NCBI GenBank assembly: GCA_051747425.1 | Contig: JBNJGD010000001.1 | Span: 1 to 64,000 of the forward strand | DNA: 64,000 nucleotides | Origin: HTCC5015 sp051747425 | GTDB taxonomy: Bacteria; Pseudomonadota; Gammaproteobacteria; HTCC5015 | Direction of reading: 5' to 3' | Shown: piece after piece, positions 7,658 through 15,927 of the stretch | Layout: each line of letters begins with the position of its first letter | Numbering within the stretch: the stretch's first letter is position 1 | Translations under genes and position numbers: made by a program | Notes under the pieces: generated by a model | Told to the model about the DNA's origin: nothing | What the model saw: the letters and a program-made list of their open reading frames with translations, nothing else | The model's database searches: none

Positions 7658-9154
7658 TTAGTCAGTAAACAGTGGCTTTGCAACTGGTCGTCCATCCGGA
7701 TCACTCAGTGTCATTTCCAGCAAATCAAACCGCTGGTAATCGCCCTCTTCCGGCATCCAGTCACTCATGCAGGCCTCACTCTCAATGCAGGGGTCAGTCA
7801 GGGCCTGAAGAAAGGCAATCAGGTCGTGCACCTCGTCGCGGCTGTAATCGAGCATGGGTAAATCGCCCCGCTCCCTGGCCAGCGCCAGAGCCATCTCGGT
7901 GTTGGCTTTCATGTGCGGGTACTCATCTGCGGCCAATGTGCCCTCAAATTGATCCAGATGTTGCAGCTCGTAATCAAACTCTGCCACACTTTTTTCCGGC
8001 TCAATATGGTGCCAGATGACATCGAACAGGGTGTCGTAGGCGCCCGAATGGCTGTATGGAGCCGTGTGTTCGACATTGAGTAGCGAGGGCGTGCGAAAGC
8101 GGAATTGGTCGTCACTGGCGCGGGTAACACGCTTGCGACCATAGTCGGCGTCGAGTTTGTCCATTCCGGGACCAATCTGGGGTATTGCCAGGTTGTGGTA
8201 TTGCTCGTCGGTAAAAAAGGGTGGCTTATGGCAATCGGCACAGTTCTGTTGGCCACCACCCTGGAAAAATAGCAGAGCACCGCGCTGTTGCTGTTCGCTC
8301 AAGGCTTTCTCGTCACCTTCCAGATACCGGCTCCAGGAGTTGTGAATAAAGTCCTTGGAGCGAATATAAGCGGTAATGGCGCGGGAGATGTTGGCAAAGT
8401 TGATCACTTCTTCCGCGCTTGCATCGTGGGCGTCAAAACCCTCCCGGAAAGCCTCGAGCCACGGTGCATTGCCCTCGTCATCGCGGTGGCCGCGCAGGCG
8501 GCCTTCTATGTCCTGGCGAATGCTGTCATTGTTCGGGTAATTGCTCATAAACCCGAGCATTTCATCGGGGTTGGTCACCGGAAAGCGGGTCTGTGCAAAG
8601 AGCAAGTCGTTGGGCACCACCTGATTGTCCGGGGTGGCAAAGAGACTGTCCGGAGTCACCACGCTGCCATCGCCACCCAATGTGTCGAAGCGTACCCGTC
8701 CGTCCCAAAACAGCGCCTTGCGGTAATAGCTCACGGCGAAATCGGTGGGCACATTCCTGGGCATGGTAGCAATGCCCTGATGGCCGGGCTTGATGGCTTT
8801 CAGCGCCTCGACATCGAGGGTTCTCAGGCGGCCGAACAATTCGGGATTTTCTGCCTTGATACCTACCGCAAGGGACAAATCCTCATCGCCGCCGGCGAAG
8901 GGGTGATGACAGCTGACGCAGGCGACATCCGCGTCGCCACTGAGTTGACGGGTAAAAAACAGGTGGCGGCCCAGGCGGCTGAGCGCTTCATCGGGTCCAG
9001 GGATCGGCAGGTCTGCCTGTGGTACGGCCGGTATGTTTCGCTCACTAATCAGCTGGTTCAGCTGCTCACCATCATCAGCGGTACAAGAGGCCAGCAGCAA
9101 TGGCACAAGAAACCAGAGTGATTGTCGCAGGCTGCGCCAGAGATTACTTTTCAT
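7658..9154 (-). CDS. Di-heme cytochrome c peroxidase/MauG-family lipoprotein (copy 2)
   Basis: Paralogue of the next gene downstream, with the same layout. Numbering from the alternative start at 9175, the signal peptide ends FLVPLLLASC with lipidated Cys31, CVSCH lies at 86-90, and a second haem motif CADCH lies near residue 310. The FRTPSLLNVEHTAPYSHSG block follows. The ATG at 9154 begins MKSNLWRSLRQ, a compact lipoprotein signal preceded by a G-rich stretch; an upstream ATG at 9175 is also in frame. With that start only 6 bp would separate it from the murB stop, so cotranscription with sohB-murB is likely. The two copies share long blocks (for example SRLGRHLFF/SQLGRSLFF, VVTPDSLFATPD) and clearly arose by tandem duplication. 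Confidence 0.9.
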   Translation of the reverse strand: MKSNLWRSLRQSLWFLVPLLLASCTADDGEQLNQLISERNIPAVPQADLPIPGPDEALSRLGRHLFFTRQLSGDADVACVSCHHPFAGGDEDLSLAVGIKAENPELFGRLRTLDVEALKAIKPGHQGIATMPRNVPTDFAVSYYRKALFWDGRVRFDTLGGDGSVVTPDSLFATPDNQVVPNDLLFAQTRFPVTNPDEMLGFMSNYPNNDSIRQDIEGRLRGHRDDEGNAPWLEAFREGFDAHDASAEEVINFANISRAITAYIRSKDFIHNSWSRYLEGDEKALSEQQQRGALLFFQGGGQQNCADCHKPPFFTDEQYHNLAIPQIGPGMDKLDADYGRKRVTRASDDQFRFRTPSLLNVEHTAPYSHSGAYDTLFDVIWHHIEPEKSVAEFDYELQHLDQFEGTLAADEYPHMKANTEMALALARERGDLPMLDYSRDEVHDLIAFLQALTDPCIESEACMSDWMPEEGDYQRFDLLEMTLSDPDGRPVAKPLFTD

Positions 9155-9181
9155 ACCCCGCCCCCATGGTGTCATGCGGTG

Positions 9182-10225
9182 TTAGTCGTTCGTATTAAAT
9201 GCCGCGTAGACGCGAGGCTCTATTTCCAGGCGAACCGCAAATTGTTCTTCGACAGTATTGGCCACTTTTTCCGCCAGTGCCAGTACCTCCCGGCCACTGG
9301 CGCCGCCCAGATTAACCAGCACCAGAGCCTGTCGGTCGTGGACGGCGACATTTCCACGGCGGTAGCCCTTGAGTCCGCAGGCCTCAATCAACCAGCCAGC
9401 GGCCAGTTTACATCCCCCGGATACCGGGTGAACGGGCATGTCCGGCCACTCTCGACGCAGGCGATCGGCAACCTCTTTGGAGACCACCGGATTCTTGAAA
9501 AAGCTGCCCACATTCCCCGTGACTTCGGGGTCGGGCAGTTTACTGCGGCGAATTTGGCAAATCACCTCGGCAATGCGAGCCGGAGCGGGCATTGGTTCCC
9601 CGGTCAGTGCTTCCTTCAGAGCGGGATAGTCCAGTACTGGTGCGGGCTCGCGGCCGAGCTTCAATGTGACATCGAGAATGGCGTAGCGATCTCTGGCCTC
9701 GTGTTTAAAAACACTGTCGCGATAGCCAAAACGACATTCGCCGGCGTCGAAGCGACGATTTTCGCCGGTGTGAAGATCCAGAGCGTTAAGCTCGATAAAA
9801 TGATCCTTCAGTTCCACACCGTAGGCACCGATGTTTTGAATCGGCGCGGCGCCCATAGAGCCGGGAATCAGGGCCAGGTTCTCAAGGCCGTAATAGCCCT
9901 GTTGCAGGCTCCACATGACGCAATCGTGCCAGTGTTCGCCAGCCCCGAAACGGATTCGCGCGCTTTGTCCATCGACTGACTCGACATGTCGGCCCTGCAA
10001 GTCGAGGTGAATGACCAGCCCCTCATAGCGCTCGCCAAGCACCACATTGCTGCCGCCCCCGAGAATCATCACGGGCAGCGATGCGGCACTGGCCCAGGCC
10101 AGCACGGGCTTCAGAGTCTCCCGGTCGGACAGGCTGGTGAAAAAGCGGGCCTTGCACGGGGTTCCCAGGGTGGTCAGTGGCGCCAGCTCCACCTCTTGCT
10201 GCACAGCGGTGGGCAAGCTCGACAT
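9182..10225 (-). CDS. murB: UDP-N-acetylenolpyruvoylglucosamine reductase MurB
   Basis: MurB is the FAD-dependent reductase that makes UDP-MurNAc, the second committed step of peptidoglycan synthesis. The 347-residue protein is a type I MurB. FAD-binding signatures ILGGGSNVVLGERYEGLVI (about residues 54-72) and IPGSMGAAPIQNIGAYG (about 121-137) are visible, as are VGSFFKNPVVS with the catalytic Ser, and a C-terminal Glu in the block ending RLEIEPRVY. Start and stop are tightly coupled to sohB: the sohB TGA and the murB ATG overlap as TGATG. Linkage to sohB is unusual, since murB often lies near birA or in the mur cluster. Confidence 0.96.
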   Translation of the reverse strand: MSSLPTAVQQEVELAPLTTLGTPCKARFFTSLSDRETLKPVLAWASAASLPVMILGGGSNVVLGERYEGLVIHLDLQGRHVESVDGQSARIRFGAGEHWHDCVMWSLQQGYYGLENLALIPGSMGAAPIQNIGAYGVELKDHFIELNALDLHTGENRRFDAGECRFGYRDSVFKHEARDRYAILDVTLKLGREPAPVLDYPALKEALTGEPMPAPARIAEVICQIRRSKLPDPEVTGNVGSFFKNPVVSKEVADRLRREWPDMPVHPVSGGCKLAAGWLIEACGLKGYRRGNVAVHDRQALVLVNLGGASGREVLALAEKVANTVEEQFAVRLEIEPRVYAAFNTND

Positions 10226-11286
10226 CAGCCCAGCAGCCGTTTAATCCGGTCGGCTTCGATCAGGCGCAGAAAGGCCCGTTCGAAAGCGGTTTGCAGCGTA
10301 ATCCCGAGTCTCTCCTGAAGGCCCTTTCGCTCGACATAGTGCACTTCAAAGACATCGGCGTCGGGACACAGGGACATCAGGTATTCGTCGCTGGTTTTGA
10401 TCTCATCGATCAACTGTTTGTCCAGTGCACGGGAACCAAACCAGACCTCTCCCGTGGCGACCTCCTCGACGGAGACGGCGGGACGGTTTTCACGGACAAA
10501 ATCCTTGAACAAATCGTGAGTATCCTGGATGTCCTCGCGGAACTTCTCTCGGCCCTGATCAGTATTTTCGCCAAACAGGGTCAGGGTGCGCTTGTGTTCG
10601 CCGGCGGTGATCAGTTCGTAATCAATGTCGTGCTTTTTCAGCACCTTGTGAAAATTGGGAATTTGGGCGACCACGCCAATGGAACCGAGAATGGCAAAGG
10701 GCGCCGCTATAATGCGTTCGGCCACGCAAGCCATCATGTAACCGCCACTGGCCGCCACCTTGTCGACACAAACGGTCAGGGGCACACCGCTTTGACGAAT
10801 GCGTGCCAATTCGGAGGCCGCCAGACCGTAGCTGTGGACCATCCCGCCGGCACTTTCCAGACGCACAACCACCTCGTCGCGCTCTTCGGCGATTTGCAAC
10901 ACCCCGGAAATGGCCTCGCGCAGGCTATCTACCGCCGAGGCCTTGATGTCGCCATCGAAGTCGAGAACATACACGCGTCGGCGCCGGTTGGGGTCATCCG
11001 CATTGCGTGTGGCCTGCTTCTTGTCGGCCTTTTTCTCGGATTTTTTCCTTTGCTTTTCAGCTTTTTGCGCCGCCTTGCGCGCACTTTGCGACAATACGGC
11101 GTGGCGCAGTGTGTCGCGGTAATCGTCGAAGCGATCATTAATTTTGTGCACCTGAAGGTTGCCGCGATGCTCTGTCGGCGGGCGCGAACGGCTGCTGGCG
11201 ATCATGCCGAATATCACCACAAAACAGGCGACGAAGGTGATGGCCTTCAAGAGAAAAAGGCCGTAGTCGAGTAAAAATTCAGTCAC
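10225..11286 (-). CDS. sohB: Inner-membrane peptidase SohB
   Basis: SohB is an SppA-like (S49) membrane serine peptidase with its active site on the periplasmic side. The 353-residue protein has an N-terminal membrane anchor (residues about 5-28, LLDYGLFLLKAITFVACFV), then a very Lys/Arg/Ala-rich linker (about 75-100), then the S49 core. The nucleophile Ser lies in DKVAASGGYMMACVAERI near residue 185, with the general-base Lys expected about 50 residues further on near EHKRTLTLFGENTDQGREKF. It heads a likely operon with murB and the two di-heme lipoproteins. Length and organisation match E. coli SohB (about 349 residues). Confidence 0.93.
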   Translation of the reverse strand: MTEFLLDYGLFLLKAITFVACFVVIFGMIASSRSRPPTEHRGNLQVHKINDRFDDYRDTLRHAVLSQSARKAAQKAEKQRKKSEKKADKKQATRNADDPNRRRRVYVLDFDGDIKASAVDSLREAISGVLQIAEERDEVVVRLESAGGMVHSYGLAASELARIRQSGVPLTVCVDKVAASGGYMMACVAERIIAAPFAILGSIGVVAQIPNFHKVLKKHDIDYELITAGEHKRTLTLFGENTDQGREKFREDIQDTHDLFKDFVRENRPAVSVEEVATGEVWFGSRALDKQLIDEIKTSDEYLMSLCPDADVFEVHYVERKGLQERLGITLQTAFERAFLRLIEADRIKRLLG

Positions 11287-11353
11287 AAAAAACCTCCCGT
11301 TGGAGGCGCAAGGATACCCATAAGCGGGGGCTGTGAGTAGCCCTGGCGGCAGA

Positions 11354-11890
11354 CTATTCGGGAGTTACCGGGGCGTTGCGGGCTTTTTTCAGGGCCTCTT
11401 TGGCGCTTTCGACTTCTTGCTCAAGCCTTTTGACCCGGTCGAAATAAGAAGGCTTGAGAAAGCGGCGCTGTTCAACGGTGCGCTGCCAGTCATCATTGCG
11501 GGGTTCTTTGCCGGTTTCGAGCGCTTTTTTGGCCTCTTCAACCCGGGCCTCGGCCTCTTTTATGCGCTCGGCCCGTTTCTGTTCGGCCCGGTCGCGCTCT
11601 TCAGCACTTTCGAGCAGTTCCCGGCGGTATTCCTGCAGGTCTTGGCGCTGCTCCATGACATTGCCATCCAGACTGCCCGGATCAATCACCTGTACCCCCT
11701 CTTCCCCACTGGCCGGACGCTGGTCGGAGTATACGGCGTTGCCGTCGCTGTCGTAGGTTTTGAAAAGCACTTCCTGGCGGCTCTCCGCCTTGTTGTCTGA
11801 GGCGGTTTCGGGACTTTCACCGGCGGCGGTGGCGCTCCAGAGCAGCATCCAGTGCAAAAGCAGCAGTGTGGTGAGACGGTAGTAACGCAT
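11354..11890 (-). CDS. DUF4124 domain protein (periplasmic)
   Basis: A small exported protein of about 178 residues. It has a signal peptide (MRYYRLTTLLLLHWMLLWSATAAG), a DUF4124-like module (residues about 40-70, VLFKTYDSDGNAVYSDQRPASGEEGVQVI) and a long charged coiled coil (about 80-165) rich in Glu, Arg, Lys and Ala. The ATG at 11890 is preceded by CCGGAG at good spacing, so it is preferred over a start seven codons earlier at 11911. DUF4124 proteins have no assigned biochemical function; the coiled coil suggests envelope scaffolding or a partner-binding role, which is inference. It is divergent from nadK and 67 bp upstream of sohB on the same strand. Confidence 0.75.
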   Translation of the reverse strand: MRYYRLTTLLLLHWMLLWSATAAGESPETASDNKAESRQEVLFKTYDSDGNAVYSDQRPASGEEGVQVIDPGSLDGNVMEQRQDLQEYRRELLESAEERDRAEQKRAERIKEAEARVEEAKKALETGKEPRNDDWQRTVEQRRFLKPSYFDRVKRLEQEVESAKEALKKARNAPVTPE

Positions 11891-12017
11891 GAAAAACTCC
11901 GGAAGCTCCAAAAGGCCTGCCCAATGAGTTTAAACTACTCGCCACACCGGCGCATATCAAACACTGAATGTCGCCACGGCTTCTTGTATGATTGGCACTG
12001 CATTAGGGGATTCAACG

Positions 12018-12905
12018 ATGAGCCAATACCGCCGTATCGGGCTAACCCGCAACCTCCACGCAGATGTGGGCGATACCCTCAACCAACTGTACAAGCACCT
12101 CAAGGCCTCCGGCTACCAGGTGGTGCTTGGCAAGAGCTGCCGTGGCTGGGTACACGCTGGCAATGACGGCGCGACCTTTTACGGACTGGACGAGTTCGCC
12201 TCCATGGTCGACCTGACCATTGTCCTCGGTGGCGATGGCACCCTGCTGAGCGCCGCACGCGTACTCAGTGACCACGATGTCCCGATTATCGGCATTAACC
12301 TGGGGCGCTTGGGCTTTCTGGTCGATGTATCCACCCAGTCGGCCATGCTGGATCAGGTGGATGAAATTCTGGCGGGACGCTGTATATGCGAACAACGATT
12401 TTTGCTCGAGGGGCGCCACATGCGCAATGGGGAGGTACTGGCACAGGAGCTGGCCTTCAACGATGTGGTCCTTCACAACCGCAAGGAAGTTCGGATGATC
12501 GAGTACTCGGTGGCGATTGACGGCAAACATGTCAATCACGACCGCGCCGATGGCGTCGTCGTGGCCACACCCACCGGATCAACGGCCTATGCACTGTCCA
12601 GCGGCGGCCCTCTGCTCTACCCCACGCTGGAGGCCATCGCCCTCGTTCCCATTTGTCCGCACACCCTGAGCCACCGACCTCTGGTGATCAATGCCAACAG
12701 TTTTATCTGTATCGAACTGGACAGGCACTGCGAAACCTCAGCCCAGGTTACCTTTGACGGACAGGCCAACCAGAGCATCGAGCCGGGCGATACGGTTGAA
12801 ATTTGGCGCAAGGAAAAGGGCGTTACCTTGCTGCACCCCGAAGACTACGATTTTTTCAGCATCCTGCGCGCCAAGTTGCGCTGGGGTGACAACCTGACAC
12901 GCTGA
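12018..12905 (+). CDS. nadK: NAD kinase NadK
   Basis: NadK phosphorylates NAD to NADP. The 295-residue protein carries the diagnostic motifs: GGDGTLLSAAR near residue 72 (the GGDGT nucleotide motif), GINLGRLGFLVD near 95, and TPTGSTAYALSSGGPLLYPTL near 184. The ATG at 12018 (MSQYRRIGLTRN) follows GGGGATTCAACG, a usable ribosome binding site; the frame is open a little further upstream. It is 11 bp upstream of recN in the same direction, matching the conserved nadK-recN pairing of gammaproteobacteria. grpE, often on the other side of nadK, is not here; a divergent DUF4124 gene takes that place. Confidence 0.97.
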   Translation: MSQYRRIGLTRNLHADVGDTLNQLYKHLKASGYQVVLGKSCRGWVHAGNDGATFYGLDEFASMVDLTIVLGGDGTLLSAARVLSDHDVPIIGINLGRLGFLVDVSTQSAMLDQVDEILAGRCICEQRFLLEGRHMRNGEVLAQELAFNDVVLHNRKEVRMIEYSVAIDGKHVNHDRADGVVVATPTGSTAYALSSGGPLLYPTLEAIALVPICPHTLSHRPLVINANSFICIELDRHCETSAQVTFDGQANQSIEPGDTVEIWRKEKGVTLLHPEDYDFFSILRAKLRWGDNLTR

Positions 12906-12916
12906 CACGGATAGCC

Positions 12917-14593
12917 ATGCTGACTCATCTGCACATTAACGACTTCGCCATCATTGAAGCACTGGACCTGAATCTGTCTGGCGGTCTGTCCTCACTGACC
13001 GGTGAGACCGGGGCCGGCAAGTCCATCCTGCTGGACGCATTGGGCCTGGTGCTGGGCGATCGCGCCGACAGCGACAGCGTTCGCCACGGCGCCCAAAAGG
13101 CCGACATCGTCGCCACTTTTGACACCTCTGGCATGACCGAGCTGCAGACCTGGCTGGAGGAGCACGATATTGAAGGGGCCGACGATGAGTGCCTGTTGCG
13201 CCGTGTCATCGGCGCCGACGGCCGCTCCAAGGCCTATCTCAATGGCAGCCCCACCACCCTGGCCGTGCTCAAGAGCGTGGGTGAACAACTGGTCAATATT
13301 CACGGCCAGCACGAGCACCAGCACTTGCTGCGTCGTGCCACCCAGCGCCGCCGTCTCGACGACTACGCCAAACTGGGCGAATCGCTCACCACCGTGGCGA
13401 CTCACTACGCCGACTGGCAGTCGCTCAAGCAGCGCCTGCATATGCGCCAGAGTGACGAGTCCGAACGGCGCGAGCGAGTCGAATTGTTGCGCTTTCAACT
13501 CGCCGAACTGGACGATTTGAGTCTGGCCGAGGGCGAGTGGCAAAGCCTGTGTGAAGAGCAGAGCCGCCTGGCCCACGCCGACAAACTATTGCAAACCGGA
13601 ACCCGTGCCCTGGACTTGCTCTACGACGGCGAGAGCGATGTCACGCTGTCCCCCCAACTGGCGCGACAGGTGTCTCAGCTGCAGGGACTGGTTGATCTCG
13701 ATCCGCGCCTGCAGCCCATTGTGCAGTCTCTGGAAAATGCCCAGATCCAGCTCGAAGAAGCCTGTTCGGACCTGCGCGACTACACGGCGGACATTGAACT
13801 CGACCCCGAGCGACTTCAATGGCTGGACGAACGCATGGCCAGTGCCCACGGCCTGGCCAGGAAGCACCAGGTGCCGGTGGAAGAGTTGCACCACCACCAC
13901 GCCCAGATCGCCGCCGAACTGGCCCGGCTGGACGACTCCAGTGACAGCGTGGAGGCCCTTGAGGCACAGACCGAAACGGCCTGGAACAGCTTTCTCGAGG
14001 TGGCCAAGTCCCTGTCGGAGGCGCGCCAAGCTCAGGCGACGAAACTCTCCCGGGCAATTACCTCGGCCATGCAGGGTCTGGGCATGGAGGGCGGTGTGTT
14101 CGAGGTCAGTGTGGATTTTGACCCCGAACACGCTGGCGCCGCCGGTTGCGACCGAGTCGAGTTTTTGGTCAGTGCCAATCCGGGCCAGCCGGCCAAACCG
14201 CTGGGCAAGGTGGCCTCCGGGGGCGAGTTGTCTCGCATCAGCCTGGCGCTGCAAATGGTCACCGCTGAATGTGAGCCCGTGCCCACGCTGATTTTTGATG
14301 AAGTCGACAGTGGTGTCGGTGGAGCGGTCGCCGAGGTGGTGGGGCAACAGCTTCGCGCACTGGGTGAACACCGGCAGGTTCTGTGCGTCACTCACCTGCC
14401 CCAGGTGGCGTCGCAGGCGCATCATCAGTTGCGCGTCAGCAAGCAAAAGGACAGCCAGCGCACGAGCACCCGTATCGATGAGCTCTCGGGTGAGCAGCGA
14501 ATTGAAGAAGTGGCCCGGATGCTGGGCGGCGTCGATGTGACGGAGCAGTCGCTCCGCCATGCTGAAGAAATGATTTCCCGGGCCAGGGGCTAG
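12917..14593 (+). CDS. recN: DNA repair protein RecN
   Basis: RecN is an SMC-like ATPase that acts at double-strand breaks. The 558-residue protein starts MLTHLHINDFAIIEAL and has the Walker A motif GETGAGKSILLDALGLVLGD (residues 30-49), a long coiled-coil middle (about 150-400), the ABC signature VASGGELSRISLALQM near 433, the Walker B block PTLIFDEVDSGVGG near 455 and the H-loop VTHLPQVAS near 493. It sits between nadK and convergent fur, with one base between the two stops. No LexA-box palindrome could be confirmed in the 11-bp gap before the gene, so SOS control, if any, would have to act from upstream of nadK. Confidence 0.97.
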   Translation: MLTHLHINDFAIIEALDLNLSGGLSSLTGETGAGKSILLDALGLVLGDRADSDSVRHGAQKADIVATFDTSGMTELQTWLEEHDIEGADDECLLRRVIGADGRSKAYLNGSPTTLAVLKSVGEQLVNIHGQHEHQHLLRRATQRRRLDDYAKLGESLTTVATHYADWQSLKQRLHMRQSDESERRERVELLRFQLAELDDLSLAEGEWQSLCEEQSRLAHADKLLQTGTRALDLLYDGESDVTLSPQLARQVSQLQGLVDLDPRLQPIVQSLENAQIQLEEACSDLRDYTADIELDPERLQWLDERMASAHGLARKHQVPVEELHHHHAQIAAELARLDDSSDSVEALEAQTETAWNSFLEVAKSLSEARQAQATKLSRAITSAMQGLGMEGGVFEVSVDFDPEHAGAAGCDRVEFLVSANPGQPAKPLGKVASGGELSRISLALQMVTAECEPVPTLIFDEVDSGVGGAVAEVVGQQLRALGEHRQVLCVTHLPQVASQAHHQLRVSKQKDSQRTSTRIDELSGEQRIEEVARMLGGVDVTEQSLRHAEEMISRARG

Positions 14594-14594
14594 G

Positions 14595-15005
14595 CTAGGA
14601 CTGGCAGTCGCTGCACTGGCCGTAGAGAATCATGCTGTGGTCCTGCAGTTTAAAGTCATTTTCCCTGGCAATGTTTTCCTGGCGCTGCTCGATCGTATCG
14701 TCAAAAAACTCGATTACCTTGCCACAGGAAACACACACCAGATGGTCGTGATGTTCGCCACGATCCAGTTCGAAAACGGCCTGACCGCCCTCAAAATGGT
14801 GTCGCTCGACGAGACCGGCCGCTTCAAACTGGGTCAGCACACGGTATACCGTGGCCAGACCGATTTCCTCGCCGGCGTCGATCAGGCTTCGGTAGAGATT
14901 CTCGGCGCTCATGTGATGTTCACTGGAACTTTCCAGCATCTCGAGAATCTTCATCCGCGGCAGTGTGACTTTTAAGCCGGCTTTCTTGAGGTCACTCGAT
15001 TCCAC
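14595..15005 (-). CDS. fur: Ferric uptake regulator Fur
   Basis: Fur is the Fe(II)-dependent repressor of iron uptake genes. The 136-residue protein has the winged helix (residues 1-82; LKVTLPRMKILEMLES, GLATVYRVLTQFEAAGLVER) and the C-terminal metal-binding domain with HHDHLVCVSCGKVIEF (His and Cys ligands near 87-100) and a terminal CSDC pair. It is divergent from bamE across 109 bp, the arrangement seen in Pseudomonas and relatives (fur-omlA). The shared gap contains AT-rich sequence including TGTTATTATC, which only loosely resembles a Fur box. A TonB receptor at 29.8 kb is a possible target by function, but no Fur box was identified there. Confidence 0.96.
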   Translation of the reverse strand: MESSDLKKAGLKVTLPRMKILEMLESSSEHHMSAENLYRSLIDAGEEIGLATVYRVLTQFEAAGLVERHHFEGGQAVFELDRGEHHDHLVCVSCGKVIEFFDDTIEQRQENIARENDFKLQDHSMILYGQCSDCQS

Positions 15006-15114
15006 AGTTTGCTCCCTGTTTAATCTTAATGGGTGTTATTATCGCATACTTTGACAAGCCCGTGGCCGGGACAGGTACCCGGTACGCGGCCGAAAGGCAG
15101 CACAAGAGGTTTCT

Positions 15115-15567
15115 GTGATTTCACAACATTTTTCCCGCGCTCTGCGCCATCTCTCGATCGTCCTGGCCACTGTCACCCTGTTCGGCTGTAGCTGGCTTGA
15201 ACCCCACCGGATTGAAATCACCCAGGGCAATGTGCTCGAGCGGGACACGGTAGAAAAGGTGGAAATCGGCATGAGCCGCGAGCAGGTGCGTTTTTTGCTT
15301 GGCGCACCGGCGGTGGCCGATTTGTACCACCCGAATCGCTGGGATTATGTCGAGTACAATGACATTCAGGATGAACCCGTCTTTATTCGCCGCCTGACTT
15401 TGCATTTTGACGGCCAGGAACTGGTGCGTATGGAGCGTGAGGGAGACTGGAGTGCCCGCAAAGCGCCGAGCGAAGCCGACAAGGATGATGTGATGCAGGA
15501 ACCCAATCGTCCCGGCGCCCCGGAAGATGGCCCACTCATACCCCGCCCCGAGGACGAGCGGCCCTGA
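15115..15567 (+). CDS. bamE: Outer membrane protein assembly factor BamE
   Basis: BamE (SmpA/OmlA) is a small lipoprotein of the BAM complex that folds beta-barrel proteins in the outer membrane. The 150-residue protein has a lipoprotein signal with the lipobox TLFGC (Cys25) and the conserved core LERDTVEKVEIGMSREQVRF and LLGAPAVADLYHPNRWDYV (about residues 41-85). The C-terminal 45 residues are a Pro/Glu/Asp-rich tail, longer than in E. coli BamE. The start is a GTG at 15115 preceded by AAGAGG. It is divergent from fur. The central BAM component BamA is encoded at 51.6 kb in this window. Confidence 0.94.
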   Translation: MISQHFSRALRHLSIVLATVTLFGCSWLEPHRIEITQGNVLERDTVEKVEIGMSREQVRFLLGAPAVADLYHPNRWDYVEYNDIQDEPVFIRRLTLHFDGQELVRMEREGDWSARKAPSEADKDDVMQEPNRPGAPEDGPLIPRPEDERP

Positions 15568-15579
15568 AGGCCCTGAGAC

Positions 15580-15614
15580 GGGCGCGCTCTAGGCGCCCTT
15601 CTCCTTCTTTTTGG
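15580..15614. terminator. Stem-loop at the bamE/rnfH convergence
   Basis: GGGCGC at 15580-15585 and GCGCCC at 15593-15598 form a short GC stem just after bamE, overlapping the last codons of convergent rnfH, followed by a pyrimidine-rich stretch ending in TTTTT. It probably serves bamE; the stem is short, so confidence is limited. Confidence 0.4.
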
Positions 15615-15894
15615 CCAGGCGGTTTTTGCGCGCCTCTTTGGGATCGATGATCAACTTTCGGTAGATTTCCACGCGATCGCCCTCGCGCAAGCGATCGTCA
15701 AGTTTCATCAGCGCGCCAAACACCCCCACCTTCTGCTCGTCGAGGTCGATCTCCGGAAACTTTTCGACGATCCCGGACGCCTCAATGGCCTCATCGATGC
15801 GGCAGTCCACAGGTACTTCCACCGGAATAATCTGTTGTTCGTCGGGGCGGGCGTAAGCCACCTCGACGCGCATGGTGTTGGTTTCCGAATCCAC
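15589..15894 (-). CDS. rnfH: RnfH family ubiquitin-like protein
   Basis: RnfH (UPF0125, YfjF) is a small beta-grasp protein of about 100 residues whose exact role is not settled. The 101-residue protein shows the family pattern: MRVEVAYARPDEQQIIPVEV at residues 8-27, VGVFGALMKLDDRLREGDRV near 57-76 and EIYRKLIIDPKEARKNRLAK near 77-96. In E. coli it follows ratA and is divergent from bamE. Here ratA is absent and a sodium symporter gene lies upstream, 33 bp away on the same strand, so rnfH may be cotranscribed with the transporter. Confidence 0.92.
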   Translation of the reverse strand: MDSETNTMRVEVAYARPDEQQIIPVEVPVDCRIDEAIEASGIVEKFPEIDLDEQKVGVFGALMKLDDRLREGDRVEIYRKLIIDPKEARKNRLAKKKEKGA

Positions 15895-15927
15895 TAAAAA
15901 ACCTCTTGCCGTTGGTAAAAAAAAGCC

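Noticed and set aside
10177..11274. A 365-codon plus-strand frame opposite sohB
   Set aside because: Shadow of sohB; no signal peptide or domain, and it begins inside murB.
13586..14560. A 324-codon minus-strand frame opposite recN
   Set aside because: Shadow of a certain gene; no recognisable domain.
15006..15114. Fur box between fur and bamE
   Set aside because: Only a TGTTATTATC half-like match is seen; it does not reach the 19-bp palindrome, so it is not called.
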